Source: Calamus simplicifolius
Lineage: Eukaryota; Streptophyta; Magnoliopsida; Arecales; Arecaceae
Reading direction: 5' to 3'
Length of the DNA: 64,000 bases
NCBI GenBank assembly: GCA_900491605.1
Contig: UESW01004079.1
Span: 1,607,012-1,671,011 of the forward strand
Positions 41,231 to 54,155 of this stretch are shown here, one piece after another. Position 1 is the stretch's first letter, and the number at the start of each line of letters is the position of its first letter. The notes beneath the pieces were generated by a model. That model saw nothing but the letters and a program-made list of their open reading frames with translations. It searched no databases and was not told the origin of the DNA. The position numbers and the translations under genes are program-made.

Positions 41231-42824
41231 TGTTAGTAATAGTGCCTAGGCCTATTGTATGGATATGGTTTTTGAATATTTATGAGCATTTACTATTATC
41301 ATAATTTGCATGTTTATTATATAATAATATCCTTTAATAATATATTAATTATTCTAAATGTCCCTAATCGGTTATTGTTGTAGGAATAACAATAAATTAA
41401 GATTAGTATGAAATTTGATTGATATTCATGGATGAATATGTGTATGAGATACAAATCAAATTTATGTATTTTTGAGAACAAATATTGGACAAGACCCGCC
41501 TTGAGATTAATACATGGATCAAAGTCATAAGTTAATCTCTAGTAGTTGTGTCATTAAATCCTTAGACCTGAGATTGCTATAGTTCTCAACATGAGGAATA
41601 TTATGTTTTGACATAATCAAACGTTGTCTTTAACCAGATGATTATAAAGATTATGCTTGAACATAATAAGAATCATGTAGTGAGATATGAGTGATTAAGA
41701 TGGAATTTGTCCCTCTTATTATAAGAGAGATATCTCTGGGCCCCTCGATGATTGAGACTGAGAAATGCATGGCCGTGCTCAAATGAATTGATGGAGATCA
41801 ATATCATTTGTTTAGTCAGTCTAATTGGGTTTCGAGAAATTAAAGATAGAGCGATATAAGGTTGACTTTTTCCATGCCTTATATTCTATCAAGATATGTG
41901 ACAAAAGGATTATGTCATTAGCTACTTTAAGGTTATCTCGGAACATGAGCTTTTCATTTAACTTGGGTAGTCATAATGTCTTGCTAGAGGCCGCTTATGA
42001 CTTGTAGGATCAAAATGTGATTTAGGCCTACTATCAACGTTAATTGAACCTATAGGGTCGCACACTAAGAACGGACAATAATGGTTACGGTTTGTTACTC
42101 TCTATAGTAATTTAAAATGATGAGATTATTTTAAATTACAAATAATAATTAGTTGTTATTTAGATTCAATTTAATTTTGAGAAAATTTAAATTCATAATT
42201 TAAATTATGACAAGTAATTAATTAGTTATATTTTCTTATTGGATAAGGAAATAATCCATAAAGTTTTTTTGGTTAAAAATATAAATTCCTTATTTGGTAA
42301 GGACAAGGATTTAAATTGTTATTATTTAAAAGGAGTTTTAAATAAATAATAATTAAAATCCTAGTTAACCAAAAATTCTAGCACTTGTATATATGATATA
42401 CGTTTTAAAGTCTATTGGGCATTTGAAAGGTCATGTCGTTAGGGCATTTGAAAGGTCGTGTCTGGGGCATTTGAAGGGTCGTATCTGCCTTAAAATAGAT
42501 AAACAGAGAGCCAAAACTATGGTTCATTTTTGTGAAAAATGAACTTTGAACTAGCATTCAAAAACTATTTTGGTGTCCGTTCATGTGTGGATACTTGTAG
42601 AGGGTGGTCGTCTTTCTGAAGGCAGCACCTTTGAAGATCCGAGCAAACCCAACACAAGAACAGACGGATTACATACTGATCAACATAAGGTAATATTTTT
42701 CGTTTATCCTTCTTTCATTTTTATGAAACGCATGTGATCCTTGGTGGGTTATAGATTGGGATTTTTTTGTTTCGCTGCCATTTTATTCCAATTAGATTGG
42801 GATTTTTCATTCCGTAACCCAACA
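41231..42824 (+). repeat. 5' LTR of copia element C
   Basis: 1594 bp from TGTTAGTAATAG to GTAACCCAACA. The 3' LTR starts and ends the same way. A 60-codon frame at 41825-42007 recurs in the other LTR but is not considered a gene. Near 42419-42490 there is a short repeat of GGGCATTTGAAAGGTC-like words (three copies). Confidence 0.9.
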
Positions 42825-42825
42825 G

Positions 42826-42838
42826 TGGTATCAGAGCC
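42826..42838 (+). other. primer binding site (initiator tRNA-Met) of C
   Basis: TGGTATCAGAGCC, one base after the LTR end. Confidence 0.9.
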
Positions 42839-44192
42839 ACTTGCATTTTCATAAAAATCGAAACTGCCATGTTTGATTGTATGTATGAGATGTATATGAT
42901 CTTGGCATTTGCGTTCTTGTATATATATATGATATTAGTGTTTGCGCAAACGACATATATAGGTTTTCTAAGGTGTTAATTGATGAATCTGTTTCCTGTA
43001 AGGATTCGTTAATATGATTAAGAATCCGAATGGTATATTGCAATTAAAGTGTTTAATATGATATATGATTTCGGTGTTGTCTTAATTAGATTAATACATG
43101 AACTGAATTCACATATCAATAAGGATTTATCAATTGCTGTTTATGGTGGTGCGGATGTAAGCCTTAAATTTATTGATGAGATCAATAAAAATCAAATTTT
43201 AGGACAAACTTTATTGTATCTCCAAATTTTAGGAACCGCCGTACTACCTAATCGGAGCGCCTTATAAATTTAATTGGTTTTAAGCCTATTATTACATTCT
43301 TTAATGCAATATGTATATGCTATATGATAACATGATATGTTTTGCATGGTGTGTTGCTTTGTATGGTGCATAGGTATGGCCTTGTGACCAATATGATTGG
43401 CAGGTTTTTATTATTCTTTTACAAGGGTTGTAATTATGGCCTGCGTGCCATTTTGTTTCATTGTAATTTTTCTTTTATTTTTAGTAGTATTTGAAGACAA
43501 AGCAAGCCATTTGAAGTCCTGCAATCCAACCATGGTGATGGTCTATGCAGATGATGACATTATGGTGTTGCTCATTATTACCTAGGATTGACCATTGATC
43601 TTCATATTGGCTTATGAAGATCAATCTTGATAAGGCCATACTATGACACGTTTATTATATACATGTATGAGATGCTATGTATGACATTATCATGAGTATG
43701 TGATACTAAATGCATGATGAGATCTATTAATCTATCTAGATCCCTCACATAAAATTTTAAGTTGACATGCCATCCATATTTGAACACTTGTCAAGGCTTT
43801 TATCACCTTAATGTGGGTTCTACCAAAGTAGAAGTACATTAGGTTACATTAGTGAGGCAAGATGGGTAATGGTGCTACCCATATGTTTAAAATGGTTTAA
43901 CTTAATTAGGTTATCAAAACGGTTTTGGGCCTAATGGCATGAGATGGGATTTAAACATGCCGGGACATATGATGTCAAAATCCCATAAATTTCTAAGAGT
44001 TGCATGAGTTGCAATTGGTAAGAGTTACCTACCTAAAAAACTTAATTTTAAGCGTCATGCCAAAGCTGACTTAAAGTTGAGTATAAATATGGATCTTAGC
44101 TCACTAAATTAATATGATTTTATTTGAGGGTTGTTAATTTAGTGGGAGTTTTTCATAATCAAAATACTTAACGAACTTTGCATTTATTGTAG
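42839..44192. other. 5' leader of element C
   Basis: About 1.35 kb of AT-rich untranslated leader between primer site and gag. No gene is recognised; the short open frames here have no family resemblance. Confidence 0.6.
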
Positions 44193-45060
44193 ATGGCCAA
44201 CAATGATAACAATTCTACTATGTCACTGCGATCAATCCTTGCGAAGGACAAACTTACTGGGACTAACTTCCTTGACTGGTTTCGAAATTTGAGAATTGTT
44301 CTCAAACAAGAAAGGAAGCTTTATGTCCTGGATCAACCTCACCCTGAAGAACCAGCCGATAATGCTTCTAGAGCTGAAAAGAATGCTTATGAGAAGCATC
44401 ATAATGACTCTATTGATGTTGCATGCTTGATGCTAGCTACCATGAGTTCTGAACTTCAGAAAGATTTGGAAAACATGGAAACTTATGATATGATTGTCAA
44501 TCTAAAGGAAATGTTCCAGCAACAAGCAAGGCAAGAAAGGTATGATACTACCAAGGCATTGCACTCTTGCAAAATGGCTGAGGGTGCTTCAGTTAGCGCT
44601 CATGTGTTGAAAATGAAAGGCTATATTGAGCACCTTGATAGGCTTGGATTTCCATTGAGCCAAGAGTTGGCAACAGATTTGATCCTAAATTCACTTCCTG
44701 ATAGTTATGACCAGTTTATCATGAACTATAACATGAATGAAATGGACAAATCAATTTCTGAGCTGCATACGATGCTTAAAACTGCTGAACAGAATATTAA
44801 GTCCAAGCCTGGCCATGTTCTGATGGTTCAAAAGGGAAAGGGCCTTATGAAGAAAAGAAAAGGAAAGGGTAAGGGAAGGGCTGGAAAGTCCAATGCTCAA
44901 CCCAAGCCCAATCCTAAACCCAAGGCTAAAGCCCCAAAGGAGGGTGTCTGTTTCTTTTGCAATGAACCTGGTCATTGGAAGAGAAACTGCAAGCTGTATT
45001 TGGAGGATCTAAAGAAGAAGAAGAAGACTGGTGAGACCGGTTCTTCAGGTATTTATGTTA
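44193..45060 (+). pseudogene. element C gag
   Basis: ATG at 44193 (MANNDNNSTMSLRSILAKDK). The copia gag segment GTNFLDWFRNLRIVLKQERK is followed by the capsid-like region ending with SELHTMLKTAEQNIK, then a basic Lys/Arg-rich stretch (GKGLMKKRKGKGKGRAGKS) and one CCHC knuckle CFFCNEPGHWKRNC (about 44949). The gag frame itself is open and runs on into protease; the first break is downstream, near 45350. It is listed as a pseudogene because the joint gag-pol is interrupted. Confidence 0.85.
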
Positions 45061-46560
45061 TAGAGATTAATTTCTCTCCTTCTAGTTCCTGGGTATTAGA
45101 TACTGGATGTGGATCTCACATTTGCACAAATGTGCAGGGGCTCAAAAGGAGTAGACAACTGAAGAAGGGCGAAGTTGATCTTCGAGTAGGCAATGGAGCA
45201 AAAGTTGCTGCTTTAGCTGTAGGAAGTTATGAACTTTCTTTGCCCAGTGGGCTTTTGTTAGTTTTGAACAATTGCTTTTATGTTCCTACAATGTGTAGGA
45301 ATATTATTTCAGTTTCTTGTTTGGATAATGATGGTTTTTCTTTTATTATTAGAATAATAATTGCTCCATTTATCATAAAGACATGTTCTATGCAAATGCC
45401 GAATTACTAGATGGTCTTTATGTTTTGAATCTTCAAAAATCCAACAATTCTTCTGTCTATAACATAACTACCAAGAAATTTAAGTCCAATGACTTAAATT
45501 CAACCTATCTTTGGCATTGTCGCCTTGGCCATATAAATGAGAACGCATATCAAAACTCCATCAAGATGGACTTTTGAACTCATTTGATTTTGAATCATAT
45601 GATACATGTGAATCTTGTCTATTGGGTAAGATGACAAAGGATCCCTTTACTGGACACAGTGAAAGGGCCAATGAATTATTGGGCCTAATACATACAGATG
45701 TATGTGGACCATTAAGTTCAGATGCCAGAGGAGGTTACAAGTACTTCATTACATTTACTGATGACTTCAGTAGATATGGTTATGTCTACTTGATGAGACA
45801 CAAATCTGAATCATTTGAAATGTTCAAATCTTTTCAAAATGAAGTACAAAACCAACTTGGCAAGACAATCAAGGCACTTCGATCTGATCGAGGTGGAGAA
45901 TATTTGAGCCAAGATTTTTATGACCATCTTAGAAGTTGTGGAATCATTCCACAACTAACTCCTCCTGGAACACCACAATGGAATGGTGTGTCTGAAAGAA
46001 GGAATCGAACCTTATTAGATATGGTTCGATCTATGATGAGTCTAACAGATCTTCCACTTACCTTTTGGGGTTATGCACTTGAAACAGCTGCGTTCACACT
46101 AAATCGAGTTCCAACCAAAGCGGTTGAAAAGACGCCATATGAGATGTGGAATGGTAAAAAGCCCAGTTTGTCTTTTTAAGATTTGGGGTTGTGAAGCTTA
46201 TGTAAAACGTCAAGTTTCAAATAAGCTGGAACCCAAGTCTGATAAATGTTTTTTTGTGGGGTATCCTAAAGAGACTAAAGGATACTACTTTTACAATCCC
46301 ATTGAGAACAAAGTGTTTGTTGCTCGGAATGGTGTCTTTCTAGAAAGGGAATTTATTTCTAAAGGAACCAGTGGGAGCAAGGTACAAATCGAAGAAATTC
46401 GAGAACCACAAGATAACATTGAACCGCCTGTGGATGCTCAAAGTCAACAAACCATTGTTGACACACCACCTGTAGCACAAAAATTACGTAGATCTGATAG
46501 GATACGTCATGAGCCCGAGAGATATGGATTTCTTGTGACTGATAATCATGATGTATTGTT
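45061..46560 (+). pseudogene. element C pol: protease and integrase
   Basis: Protease active site in SSWVLDTGCGSHIC (about 45085) and LRVGNGAKVAALAVGSYEL. A frame change lies near 45350. The GAG-pre-integrase zinc residues are in LWHCRLGHINENAY and DTCESCLLGKM, separated by a one-base break at about 45570. The integrase core has IHTDVCGPLSSDARGGYKYF, FTDDFSRYGYVYLM, LRSDRGGEYLS and WNGVSERRNRTLLDMVRSMM with the three acidic residues. Another break lies at the T-run near 46173-46177, after which the frame continues with IWGCEAYVKRQVSNKLEPKS. Confidence 0.87.
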
Positions 46561-47830
46561 AGTGGATCAAAATGAACCTACTACCTATCAAGAGGCTATG
46601 TTAGATCCAGACTCTGAGAAATGGTTAGAGGCCATGAAGTCTGAAATCCAATCCATGTATGATAATCAGGTATGGACCTTGATTGAGCCACCTGAAGGTA
46701 CAAAGACCATTGGGTGCAAATGGGTTTTCAAAAAGAAAACTGACATGGATGGTAAAGTGCATACTTACAAAGCAAGGCTAGTTGCAAAAGGTTTCAAACA
46801 AACTCATGGTATAGACTATGATGAAACTTTTTCACCTGTAGCCATGCTTAAGTCTATTAGAATTCTCATTGCCATTGCTGCATATTATGACTATGAGATT
46901 TGGCAAATGGATGTTAAAACTGCGTTTCTTAATGGAAACTTACTTGAGGATGTGTACATGACACAACCTGAGGGTTTTGTACAACCTGAGAATTCTAGTA
47001 AAGTATGCAAGCTTCAAAGATCCATTTATGGTTTGAAGCAGGCTTCTCGGAGTTGGAATCTTCGTTTTGATGAATCAGTCAAAGAGTTTGGATTTATCAA
47101 AAATGAAGATGAACCTTGTGTTTACAAGAAAGTTAGTGGGAGCGCCATTGTATTTTGGTCTATATGTTGATGACATTTTACTCATTGGGAATGATATCCC
47201 TACCTTGCAGAGTGTCAAGTCTTGGTTAGGGAAATGTTTCTCAATGAAAGACTTAGGCGAAGCTGCCTATATCCTAGGGATAAAGATCTATAGAGATAGA
47301 TCTAAGAGGCTGATTGGTCTAAGTCAAAGTACTTACATAGACAAAGTACTGAAAAGGTTCAGTATGCAAGATTCCAAGAGAGGATACTTGCCTATGTCTC
47401 ATGGTATTACACTTAGCAAATCTCAGTGTCCTAACACAAAAGATGAGCGAGAGCGCATGAGTAAGATTCCTTATGCTTCAGCAATAGGATCTATCATGTA
47501 TGCTATGTTGTGCACTAGACCAGATGTCTCTTATGCTTTAAGCATAACGAGTAGATACCAGTCAGATCCCGGTGAGAGTCACTGGACGGCAGTCAAGAAC
47601 ATTCTTAAGTATCTGAGAAGATCTGAAGATGTGTTCTTGGTATATGGCGGATTGGAAGATGATCTGGTTGTAAGTGGTTACACAGATGCAAGCTTTCAAT
47701 CTGACAAAGATGATTTTCGATCGCAGTCAGGATATATGTTTTGTTTAAATGGTGGTGCTGTTAGCTGGAAAAGTTCGAAGCAAAGCACTGTTGCTGATTC
47801 TACAACTGAAGCTGAATACATAGCAGCATC
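46561..47830 (+). pseudogene. element C pol: RT and 5' half of RNase H
   Basis: RT reads GCKWVFKKKTDMDGKVHTYK, ARLVAKGFKQTHGIDYDETF, WQMDVKTAFLNGNLLEDVYM and YGLKQASRSWNLRFDESVKE, then a frame change near 47145 and the catalytic LYVDDILLIGND (47158 on). RNase H starts VVSGYTDASFQSDKDDFRSQ and runs through VADSTTEAEYIAAS at 47830. There the coding sequence is cut by a SIRE LTR flanked by GCATC. The remaining part of the domain occurs twice: at 49300-49565 and at 57349-57679. Confidence 0.88.
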
Positions 47831-49299
47831 TGTTGGCCCAGATGGCAACCCAAGAGGGGGGGGGGGTGAATTGGGTTCTTAAAAAACTTAACCTTTTAAA
47901 ATGTTTGGCTTTGGAATGCAGAATAAAATTTAATCACAACAAGGAGATAGAGAGAGAGAGAGAATCAAAGCATGGCAAACACAATGATTTTATAGTGGTT
48001 CGGTATATCCAATACCTACGTCCACTCCCAAGTTACACTTGGGTCCACACTATAATCTACTAGATTATAGTCGAGTTGTTTTACAAGCTCACAACTCAAA
48101 ACTTATTGTTTTCCCTGGGATCACAACAAACCCAGCTGGTTTTTCGGGCTTAGCAGCATAAAACCCAAACTTAAGCTAATCTAGCTTGCACCGAGGTATA
48201 CTACCTCCACTAATTCAATCCTCCTGATTGAACTAGTAAAAATAAGTAAGAAAAGTGTTTACAATAACAAACAGCTCTTTAAATGAGCAAATATTCAATG
48301 TAAATAAACAAGGTTAGAAAAGCCTGTTTGAAGCAGATTGGATTTGAGCTTTTCTTCTTTTCTTCTTCTCCTTTGATATGTTGAATCAGGCCTCAGCTTG
48401 GATTCTTTACAAATGTTGCAGATGAGAAGTTGGAAAAACACAGAATAGGGCTTTGGCTCCTTTTTCTTCTTTTTGGGAAATCCACCGATTTTTGAATTTG
48501 AATGCCTTGGATTTCACTTTGAGCTTTTTGGAGTAGATGGATTTGAACTTGGACTCTTTCCTCTTTTATTTCAAGCTCAAGACTTCTCGGTTTTTTGATT
48601 TGCTTTCACTCTATTTTTTCTTTCCCTTTTCAAAATGAGAGTTCTCCCCCTTTTATAGATTTCTCTTAATCCATATTTTTTTGGTGAGAAACTAGCCGTT
48701 GGAATGTACCTGAATAGTTTGTCCATGCAAAATATAGCCGTTAGAAGTTAGGTAAAAAGAAAACATTACCGTTTGAGCTGATCTGGCAATTTAAAAATCC
48801 GTTCCTGACAGGTTGGAGTTGGCTCCAACTTTTCAGGTATCGGCTCCAAGTCGGGTAACCAAAAATAGAAAGTACAAAGTTCATTGAGGAGTCGGCTCCG
48901 AAAAAGTTGAGTGTCGGCTCGCCGCATTCGGGAGTCAGCTCCGAAAAATTGTAAGTGTCGGCTCCAGAGAAGTCCAAAAATATGCTTTCTATTCTCGCAT
49001 TGGAGTCGGCTCCAAACACTGTAAGTGTCGACTCCGAAACACTTGGTGTTGGCTCTGGACCATGCCAACAATCAGAAAGACATTTGATTGGCCATGGGGT
49101 CGGCTCCAGACCTTCTAGGTGTCGACTCCAGGCTCTGAATTTTGAAACTTACATTTGGCATTTGATTCAAAACACGTTTCTTTATGCCTTTTGATTGATT
49201 AAGGATTTTTAAACCCTGAAACACTGTCAAATCTATTAGTAATAAAATGAATATACTCAATTCTTTTGTTAATCATCAAAATCAATAATCGGGTCAACA
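47831..49299 (-). repeat. SIRE solo LTR inserted in element C
   Basis: 1469 bp, in inverse orientation to element A's LTR (starts TGTTGGCCC, ends GGGTCAACA on +). It is flanked by a perfect 5-bp duplication GCATC (47826-47830 and 49300-49304) inside the RNase H codons of C, and the C sequence resumes directly after it. This is the expected footprint of a SIRE insertion reduced to a single LTR by LTR-LTR recombination. It includes an 8-9 base G-run near 47858 and a (GA)n run near 47946. Confidence 0.9.
48815..49129. repeat. motif array in U3 of SIRE solo LTR
   Basis: Inverse-strand version of the array in element A: boxes such as GGAGTCGGCTCC, GGTGTCGACTCC and GGAGTTGGCTCC between 48815 and 49129. 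Several boxes have lost the core CG by change to TG or CA. Confidence 0.8.
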
Positions 49300-49565
49300 G
49301 CATCTGATGCAGCAAAGAAAGCAGTTTAGATCAAGAAGTTCATTATTGACCTTGGAGTGGTTCCTAGCATCACAAATCCTGTTGATGTTCATTATGACAA
49401 TAATGGTGCTATCGCACAAGCAAAAGAACCTAGGTCACATCAGCGATCCAAACACATTTTTAGACGTTATCATCTCATTCGAGAAATCATTGAGAGAGGT
49501 GACGTAAAAATATGCAGAGTTCCAATAGATGACAATGTTGCTGATCCATTGACTAAGCCTCTACT
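49300..49565 (+). pseudogene. duplicated 3' RNase H fragment of element C (copy 1)
   Basis: Continues the C RNase H domain after the solo LTR: reads VPSITNPVDVHYDNNGAIAQ, SHQRSKHIFRRYHLIREIIE and DNVADPLTKPL. It stops abruptly after CCTCTAC (about 49565), where SIRE D internal sequence begins; the boundary shares AC with the SIRE side. It differs from copy 2 (57349-57679) mainly by transitions. Confidence 0.9.
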
Positions 49566-50607
49566 CTTGAGTTGCTCTATCTGAATATCAGAAAATCCGA
49601 CAGATGACACTGATGGCGGTACAGGAACTGGAACAGAAGTAGGAGCAGGAGGTGGTGAAGATCTGCTAGGCTCTGGTGAAAGATGCCTCGCTGAAGGACC
49701 AGCCTCAGATGGTGCAGAATGTCTAATCTCAGTGGCTCTCTCATCCAGATTGCCTTTCCTCTCCCATTGTTCATTTACTTTAACAAATCCCATCCGGTGC
49801 ACAGTAGCCAAATATAATAATCAGTGTGCCTGAGATTCTTTGAAGGCTCACTGTCAGAAATCACAATTCCTTGGCTTCTAAACACCATAGTCAAGATCAT
49901 ACCATAGGGCAGTGAAGACCTCCTTTTGCCCCCAGCCTCAGCCATGTAGAAAATCATCATTGCAGCAAGGTTAATAGGCTGACCCGTCAAGATACTATCC
50001 ATAACACAATGTCTCGCTCCGAGACATACTCAAAGCGGCCAGTCTTAGGGAATAAAATCCTACTGCAGATATTGTGAAGTAGTCTAAGCTCCAAGGGCAA
50101 CTGATTAGCCCTAACTTCCTCAAATTCAGAAACTTCTCTACCTAACATCCTTGATAGTGCATCAGACCTCTCACTATGAATATCAGCTAATAATCCAGTG
50201 ACATGAATGCTCAAAAGATTTCCTAACTTTTAAAAGGTAAGGTGGACTCTTTTTCCTCTAACAGAGCTTACAACCACCGTCACCCTTCGACAAATTGAAA
50301 TAGAATTCCTTGACTAGGGCCGGATAGGTGGGAACATCTAATGAACATACTTTGTCCCAACCTAGCTCTTTGATTTGTCTTCCAATTGAAAAGCCCTCCG
50401 ACTCAAAGAAATCAAAATCAACCTTCCTACCCATAGTAATAACTCTTCCGGCTAAAGTGTCTACCTGTGGAGATGATGGACCAGGATTATCCGAATGGGT
50501 TGAGGAATCATCGTCGCTTGGAGACGGCTCGTGAAAGGATGCCTCACTGTATGTTTTCCGGTAATCACGGGAGTTCCAAGAACCGATCCTCTCCGCTTTG
50601 GTGCCAT
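49566..50607 (-). pseudogene. SIRE D env-like ORF, truncated
   Basis: ATG on the minus strand at 50607-50605 (MAPKRRGS). It continues with VPTYPALVKEFYFNLSKGDG, HSERSDALSRMLGREVSEF, MDSILTGQPINLAAMMIFYM and FVKVNEQWERKG, the Pro/Ser-rich linker (EPSRSSPPPAP), and stops at the junction just after VGFSDIQIEQLKS. Compared with copy A it lacks the C-terminal coiled coil. Frame changes are present. The truncation comes from the junction at 49565/49566, not from a stop codon. Confidence 0.8.
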
Positions 50608-50711
50608 TGAAATCCTTGGGAATGTTCGATTTGAGTAAATTTGGCTTGGAAAGGTTTTGAGAGTGTTTGGAAATAGTTTGGACAGGGATTGGAAAAGATG
50701 AAAATGACGGA

Positions 50712-50911
50712 GGTGTCGACTCTGCTCTAATAAAGTCAACTTGGGACCCCCAGGTGTCGACTCCCGCAAAGTCGGGTGTCGACTCCAAGTCGCTAACACA
50801 GTTAGCGCTCGAATTGGAGTCGGCTCCACTTACATGGGTGTCGGCTCCAAGGTCAAGGACCGAGAGCGACACAGAAGAGGTGTCGACTCCTCAAACTAAG
50901 GTATCGACTCC
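50712..50911. repeat. 21-bp-spaced motif array ahead of env-like ORF (SIRE D)
   Basis: Inverse form of the array at 25000-25199. Boxes (GGTGTCGACTCT, GGTGTCGACTCC, GGAGTCGGCTCC, GGTATCGACTCC and similar) start at 50712, 50753, 50775, 50816, 50837, 50879 and 50900; intervals are 41, 22, 41, 21, 42 and 21 bp, the mirror order of element A. Confidence 0.85.
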
Positions 50912-51107
50912 ACTGACAGTTTCAAAAAAAAAAGATGAGTTTCAAACATCCGAAACTTGTCAAAATAGGGTCAATAAATTTTTAAAAAAATCTTTGGAAT
51001 ATAAAGAATCAAATTGCATAAATGACTAGATAAATTGTCCTTAAAATTATGAAAGAAATTTCAAAAATTAATAGAAATCTAGATAGTCATTCCTTAAAGT
51101 TTCAAAA

Positions 51108-54100
51108 TCATTCTAAAGGGTCACAAATCCCTAATTCACCTCTAAGATAACAAAATCTCTCTTCACTCAAGGGTTTTGTAAATATATCAGCTAATTGTTC
51201 TTCAGAATTAACATAATCAAGACAAATTTCATTATTAGCCACATGTTCTCTTATAAAGTGATATCTAATTTCAATGTGTTTTGTTCTTGAATGTTGAATT
51301 GGATTTTTAGTTAAATTTATTGCAGTCGTATTATCACATCTAATAGGAGTTTTATCAAGTGTTATGCCATAATCTTCAAGTTGTCGCTTAATCCAAAGGA
51401 TTTGAGCACAGCAACTTCAGCTGCAACATATTCTGCTTCAGCAGTTGATAATGCAACCGAATTTTGCTTTTTGCTAAACCAAGAGATTAAGTTACTTCCT
51501 AAGAATTGACATGCACCACTTGTACTTTTTCTATCTAATTTACATCCAGCATAGTCAGAGTCAGAATATGCAATCAAGTTTAGTGTTGAGTCTCTAGAAT
51601 ACCATAAACCTACATTTTTAGTTCCACTTAGATATCTTAAGATTCTTTTCACAGCAATTAAGTGAGATTCTTTAGGTTCAGATTGAAATCTAGCACATAG
51701 ATAAACAACAAACATGATATCTGGTCTACTAGCTGTTAAGTAAAGAAGAGATCCGATCATACCTCTATAATATTTTTGATCTACTTTCTTACCATCTTCA
51801 TCTTTGTCTAATTTGCATGAAGGACTCATAGGTGTTCCAAGGGGTTTAATTGACTCCATTCCAAACTTCTTGAGAAGTTCCTTTGTGTATTTTGCTTGAT
51901 TGATGAAAATCCCCTCTTTGCTTTGCTTGATCTGAAGTCCTAGGAAGAAGTTGAGTTCTCCCATTATGCTCATTTTGAATTCACCCTGCATTAACTTAGC
52001 AAATTCTTGACACAAGAGATTGTTAGTAGTACCGAATACAATATCATCAACATATATTTGTACTACTAATAAATCCTTGTTTTTCTTTTCAAAAATAGTG
52101 TTTTATCAACATTTCCTCTTGTAAAATCATTTTCAATCAGAAATTTACTTAATCTTTCATACCAGGCTCTAGGTGCTTGTTTTAAACCATATAGTACTTT
52201 GTGCAATTTAAAAACATGATTTGAAAATTCATGATCTTCAAAACCAGGTGGTTGTTCAACAAAAACTTTCTCATTTATAAATTAATTTAAAAATATACTT
52301 TTAACATCCATTTGAAATAAATTGATATGCATATGACATGCAAATGCGAGTAATAATCTAATTACTTCTAATCTAGCTACAGGTGCAAAAGTTTCATCAA
52401 AATCAATTCCTTTTTCTTGATTATATCCTTTTGCGACTAATCTAGCTTTGTTTCTAATTACTATGCCATTTTCGTCTAATTTATTTCTAAATACCCATTT
52501 TGATCCTATAACAGAATGATCTTTGGGTCTATCTACAAGGGTCCATACATTATTCCTAGTAAATTAATTTAATTCCTCTTGCATAGCTAACATCCAATTA
52601 TTATCTTTTTCAGCCTCTTCAATAGTTTTAGGTTCAATTTGAGATACAAATGCAAGATGATTATGATGTTTCTCATTAATGATCTAGTTCTTACTCTTTG
52701 AGATGGATCACCTATAATTAATTCTTTTGGATGACCATAGGCATATCTCCAATCTCTAGGAAGATCTACATCATTATGATTTGCATCAACAACATCAACA
52801 CTAGGAGAATCATCATCTTTAGCTCCTTGTTCATGATCTGAAGATACATCTATATTCAATTTTTCAATGTCCCTTTCTAATATGTTTGTATCTTCTTCAT
52901 CATCAATCTTTCCTGAACTCGATGCTAAAGATTCATCAAAAACTACATGAATAGATTCTTCTACAATTAAGTTTCTTTTGTTAAATACTCTATAGGCTTT
53001 ACTAGATGTTGAATATCCTAAGAATATGCCTTCATCTGATTTTGTATCAAATTTTCTTAGATTATCTTTACCATTATTATGAATGAAACATTTACAACCA
53101 AATGCATGAAAATAACTTATGTTTGGTTTTCTATTGTTCCATAATTCATAAGGAGTTTTCTTAAGGATTGGCCTAATTAAAGCTCTATTAAGAATGTAAC
53201 ATGCCGTGTTTATAGCTTCGCCCAAAAACTTTGGTAGGTTGCTTTCATATAGCATGGTACGGGCCATGTCTTCTAAAGTTCTATTTTTTCTTTCTACTAC
53301 TCCATTTTGTTGTGGTGTTCTAGGTGCTAAAAATTATAATGGATGCCATTTTCAATGCAAAAGTTTTCAAATAAATAATTTTCAAATTCAGTGCCATGAT
53401 CACTTCTAAGAGATACTATGGTGTTGTTTTTCTCATTAGTGACCTTCTTGAAGAATTTTAAAAATATTAGAGAGGTCTCATCTTTATGAGCTAAAAACAA
53501 TACCCAAGTGTATCTAGAATAATCATCTATAATCACAAGACCATATTTCTTTCCTTCTAGACTAGTGGTTCTAGTAGGTCCGAAGAGATTCATGTGAAGT
53601 AGTTCAACTGGCCTAGAAGTGGAAACAATATTTTTAGTTTTGAAAGAGTTTCTAGTTTGTTTTCCAAATTGACATGCATCACAAATTTTGTTATTTTCAA
53701 AATCTATTGTGGAATACCTTTTACTAAATCCATTCTAATTAATTTTGAAATTAGGTGTATGCTTGCATGACCTAACCTACGATGCCACAGCCATCCAATC
53801 TCATTCATATTAGCATTATTAGCAACTAAGCAATGATTACTAGTAGACAAATTGTCTAAGTCAATTAAGTATACATTGCCATTTCTATTTCCAGTACATA
53901 CAATGCTATTATCAATGGGATTAGAAACAGTGCAAATAGACGCTTCAAATGATACTTTGAAACCTTTATCACACAATTGGCTAATACTAATTAGATTATG
54001 CTTCAAACCATTAACATATAAGATATTTTCAATAAATGTGGAGGGAGTTATTTGAATTTTACCAAACCCCATGATCTGGCCTTTGCCATTGTCACCAAAC

Positions 54101-54155
54101 GTAACAACTCATCCTCTTTTGCTTTCAATGGTGATAAATTGATCCTTGTCACCCG
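51108..54155 (-). pseudogene. SIRE D pol
   Basis: Minus-strand pol ending at 51108. Visible from high to low coordinate: protease region; GAG-pre-integrase WLWHRRLGHASIHLISKL; integrase core VIIDDYSRYTWVLFLAHKDE and SLRSDHGTEFENYLF; NRALIRPILKKTPYELWNNR; RT blocks; MCQEFAKLMQGEFKMSIMGE; and RNase H with YSDSDYAGCKLDRKSTSGAC. The last is intact exactly where copy A has a one-base loss. Several frame changes and stops remain (for example around 52080-52560). Domain roles are as in element A. Confidence 0.85.

Noticed and set aside
41825..42007. 60-codon frame conserved in both LTRs of element C (again at 58292-58477)
   Set aside because: Conservation is explained by LTR identity; no family resemblance or start context.
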